DNA of 8,017 nucleotides, from positions 1 through 8,017 of the forward strand of contig SBFU01000413.1 of assembly GCA_006227785.1 (NCBI GenBank). The letters run 5' to 3'. This DNA comes from Burkholderiales bacterium. Its GTDB lineage: Bacteria; Pseudomonadota; Gammaproteobacteria; Burkholderiales; Burkholderiaceae_C. The notes beneath the pieces were generated by a model that had not been told where the DNA came from, ran no database searches, and was given only the letters and a program-made list of their open reading frames with translations. Below are positions 6,685 through 8,017 of this stretch, one piece after another (within the stretch, counting starts at the first letter, position 1; each line of letters opens with the position of its first letter). The position numbers were made by a program, and so were the translations under genes.

Positions 6685-6689
6685 CTCCT
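6685..6689 (-). promoter_or_regulatory. Ribosome binding site of the serine hydrolase gene
   Basis: On the - strand this reads AGGAG, seven bases before TTG 6677. No ATG or GTG lies in frame between it and the signal anchor, so this site fixes a TTG start. It rules out the longer frame that runs back into the kinase gene to 7211. Confidence 0.8.
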
Positions 6690-6745
6690 GAGAATGGACT
6701 TGAGGGAAGAGCCGGGCTGCGCCGACAGGTTCCCATTGTCTTCGC

Positions 6746-8017
6746 TCAGGACGCGCCGTCGGGTGCCGCAGCCTCGTTGCAGCGCTGCAGATGCAGCACG
6801 AAAGTGGTGCCCTGGCCGAGGCGGCTGCTCACCGTGACCCGCCCCCGCATGCGCTCGACCATCTCCTTGACCAGCGACAGACCCAGCCCTGTGCCGGGAA
6901 TGGGCCCCCCCGGATTGGCCCGGAAGAAACGGGTGAACAGCCGGCCCAGATCGTCCTCGGACAGGCCGATGCCCTGGTCGGCCACCGACAGCGTGCATTC
7001 GCCCGGCGTGTCCGACAGCGCCAGGCGGCACTGCACGACACCGCCGTCGGGCGAGTACTTGACCGCATTCGACAACAGGTTGATGACCACCTGCTCCAGG
7101 CGTGCTGCATGCCCCAGCACCCAAAACGGGCTGGAGGGCAGCTCCAGGACCAGCTGGTGCCTTTGGCCAGGCAGTTCGATCACCTCGCGGGCCTGGCGAA
7201 CCACCTGGCACAGGTCGACGGGCACCAGGGCAAAGGCCTCACGGCCCCGCTCGTCAAGCTGGGCCAGGTCCAGCAGATCATCAAGCAGACCGCCGAGCCG
7301 CACCGCCTGTTTGAGCACCGTCTCCAGCAGGGGCCGTGCCTGCTCGGGGTTGTAGCCGCGCATGAGCATGAGCTCGGTGAAACCGCGGATGCTGCCCAGC
7401 GGGGTGCGCAGTTCATGTGCGGCGGTCGCCAGAAAATGGTCCCGGCTGGCCTGCTGCTGGTGTTGCTGGGTGACATCGCGCAGCACGGCCATCTGTTCGC
7501 CGGTCAGCGAGCCGACAGGCGATGCCGACACCTCGATCACCCGATGGCTCGGGCGATGCAGTTCCCACAGGCAGGACTGGCCCGGTTCGGGCCAGAGCAG
7601 CCGCTCGACTTCGACGCCGCCCAGATCAGCCACCCGCTGCAACAGTTCGCCCACGCCCAAGCCCAGCGCCTGGACGTCGCCCACGCCCAGCATGGACATG
7701 CTGGCCGGACTGAACAGGGTCACGCTGCCATCGGCGGCCACCGTGATCATGCCCATGGGATTCGAGCCGATCGCGCGCTCCAGTTCGAGCGAACGCACCT
7801 GGGCCATTTCCTCGCGCTCACGCTCCAGTGTGACGTCGGTCTGGACCGCGAAAAAGTGGGTGATCTGGCCACTGGCGGCGTCGCGCACCGGGCTCATCTC
7901 AACCCGGTTCCAGAACAGGCTGCCGTCACGGCGGTAGTTGCGCAGCACCACCGTCACGTCCTCGCCACGGGCAATCGCCTCGCGCAGGCGGTGCACGCCG
8001 GGCTGGTCCCGGTCATC
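6746..8017 (-). CDS. Sensor histidine kinase with N-terminal LOV-like and second PAS domain (5' end outside window)
   Basis: The frame is open to the right edge, so about 423 C-terminal residues are visible (numbered here from the edge). Residues 1-63 are the end of a LOV-like PAS domain: DDRDQPG, then NYRRDGSLFWN with Asn27 and Asn37, and HFFAVQTDVT with Gln59, equivalent to the flavin-contacting Asn, Asn and Gln of LOV domains. The part with the photoactive Cys is off the window. A helical linker rich in Glu/Arg follows (64-80), then a second PAS domain (about 78-182, beginning ELERAIGSNPMGMITVAADGSV). The transmitter has the H-box FLATAAHELRTPLGSI with His201, N-box INLLSNAVKYSPDG (Asn317), G1 DQGIGL (347-352), F-box LFTRFFRA (360-367) and G2 GTGLGLSLV (375-383). 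No membrane segment is visible and no response regulator is adjacent. GTG 7996 could be called a start, but it would split the LOV-like domain. Confidence 0.92.
   Translation of the reverse strand, partial: DDRDQPGVHRLREAIARGEDVTVVLRNYRRDGSLFWNRVEMSPVRDAASGQITHFFAVQTDVTLEREREEMAQVRSLELERAIGSNPMGMITVAADGSVTLFSPASMSMLGVGDVQALGLGVGELLQRVADLGGVEVERLLWPEPGQSCLWELHRPSHRVIEVSASPVGSLTGEQMAVLRDVTQQHQQQASRDHFLATAAHELRTPLGSIRGFTELMLMRGYNPEQARPLLETVLKQAVRLGGLLDDLLDLAQLDERGREAFALVPVDLCQVVRQAREVIELPGQRHQLVLELPSSPFWVLGHAARLEQVVINLLSNAVKYSPDGGVVQCRLALSDTPGECTLSVADQGIGLSEDDLGRLFTRFFRANPGGPIPGTGLGLSLVKEMVERMRGRVTVSSRLGQGTTFVLHLQRCNEAAAPDGAS

Noticed and set aside
5601..7355. Long + strand open frame (584 codons) antisense to the hydrolase and kinase genes
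   Set aside because: It is a reverse-strand shadow of GC-rich coding DNA. Its translation is low-complexity Ala/Gly/Arg with no domain motif, while the - strand frames have complete family motifs.

Overview
The window reads as a stretch of bacterial chromosome with high GC and strong G/C bias at third codon positions. The protein families (YghU-type glutathione transferase, soluble PAS histidine kinases, CheV, a small anchored rhodanese) and the codon choice suggest a betaproteobacterium, probably Comamonadaceae (for example a relative of Hydrogenophaga or Acidovorax). This is an inference from style, not from a marker gene. I see no rRNA, tRNA, CRISPR array, insertion sequence or phage gene.

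Layout, left to right. (1) 1-275, + strand: the C-terminal end of an unrecognised protein whose beginning is outside the window. (2) 276-486: a gene-free stretch with an imperfect hairpin and a weak promoter candidate. (3) 487-837, + strand: a membrane-anchored single-domain rhodanese. It converges tail to tail, with a 10-base gap, on (4) yghU at 848-1672, - strand. (5) A 130-base divergent intergenic region. (6) 1803-3350, + strand: a soluble histidine kinase with two related N-terminal PAS domains. It is followed after 61 bases by (7) an exported protein with two FG-GAP/VCBS-like DxDxDG segments (3412-4389). This pair converges, with a 30-base gap, on a - strand block read from the right edge: (8) a histidine kinase whose visible N-terminus is the C-terminal part of a LOV-like photosensor domain (6746-8017, truncated by the window); (9) a membrane-anchored serine hydrolase of the beta-lactamase/NylB-like family with a TTG start (5478-6677); (10) cheV (4420-5373).

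The theme of the right two thirds is signal transduction: two cytosolic histidine kinases, neither with a response regulator beside it, plus CheV, whose C-terminal receiver domain is the only phosphoacceptor domain in view. The most interesting element is the truncated right-hand kinase. It keeps the two Asn and one Gln that contact flavin in LOV domains, so it may be a blue-light-sensing kinase. The photoactive Cys motif would lie just past the window edge. The rest looks like ordinary housekeeping and accessory content, and I found no convincing new multi-gene system.
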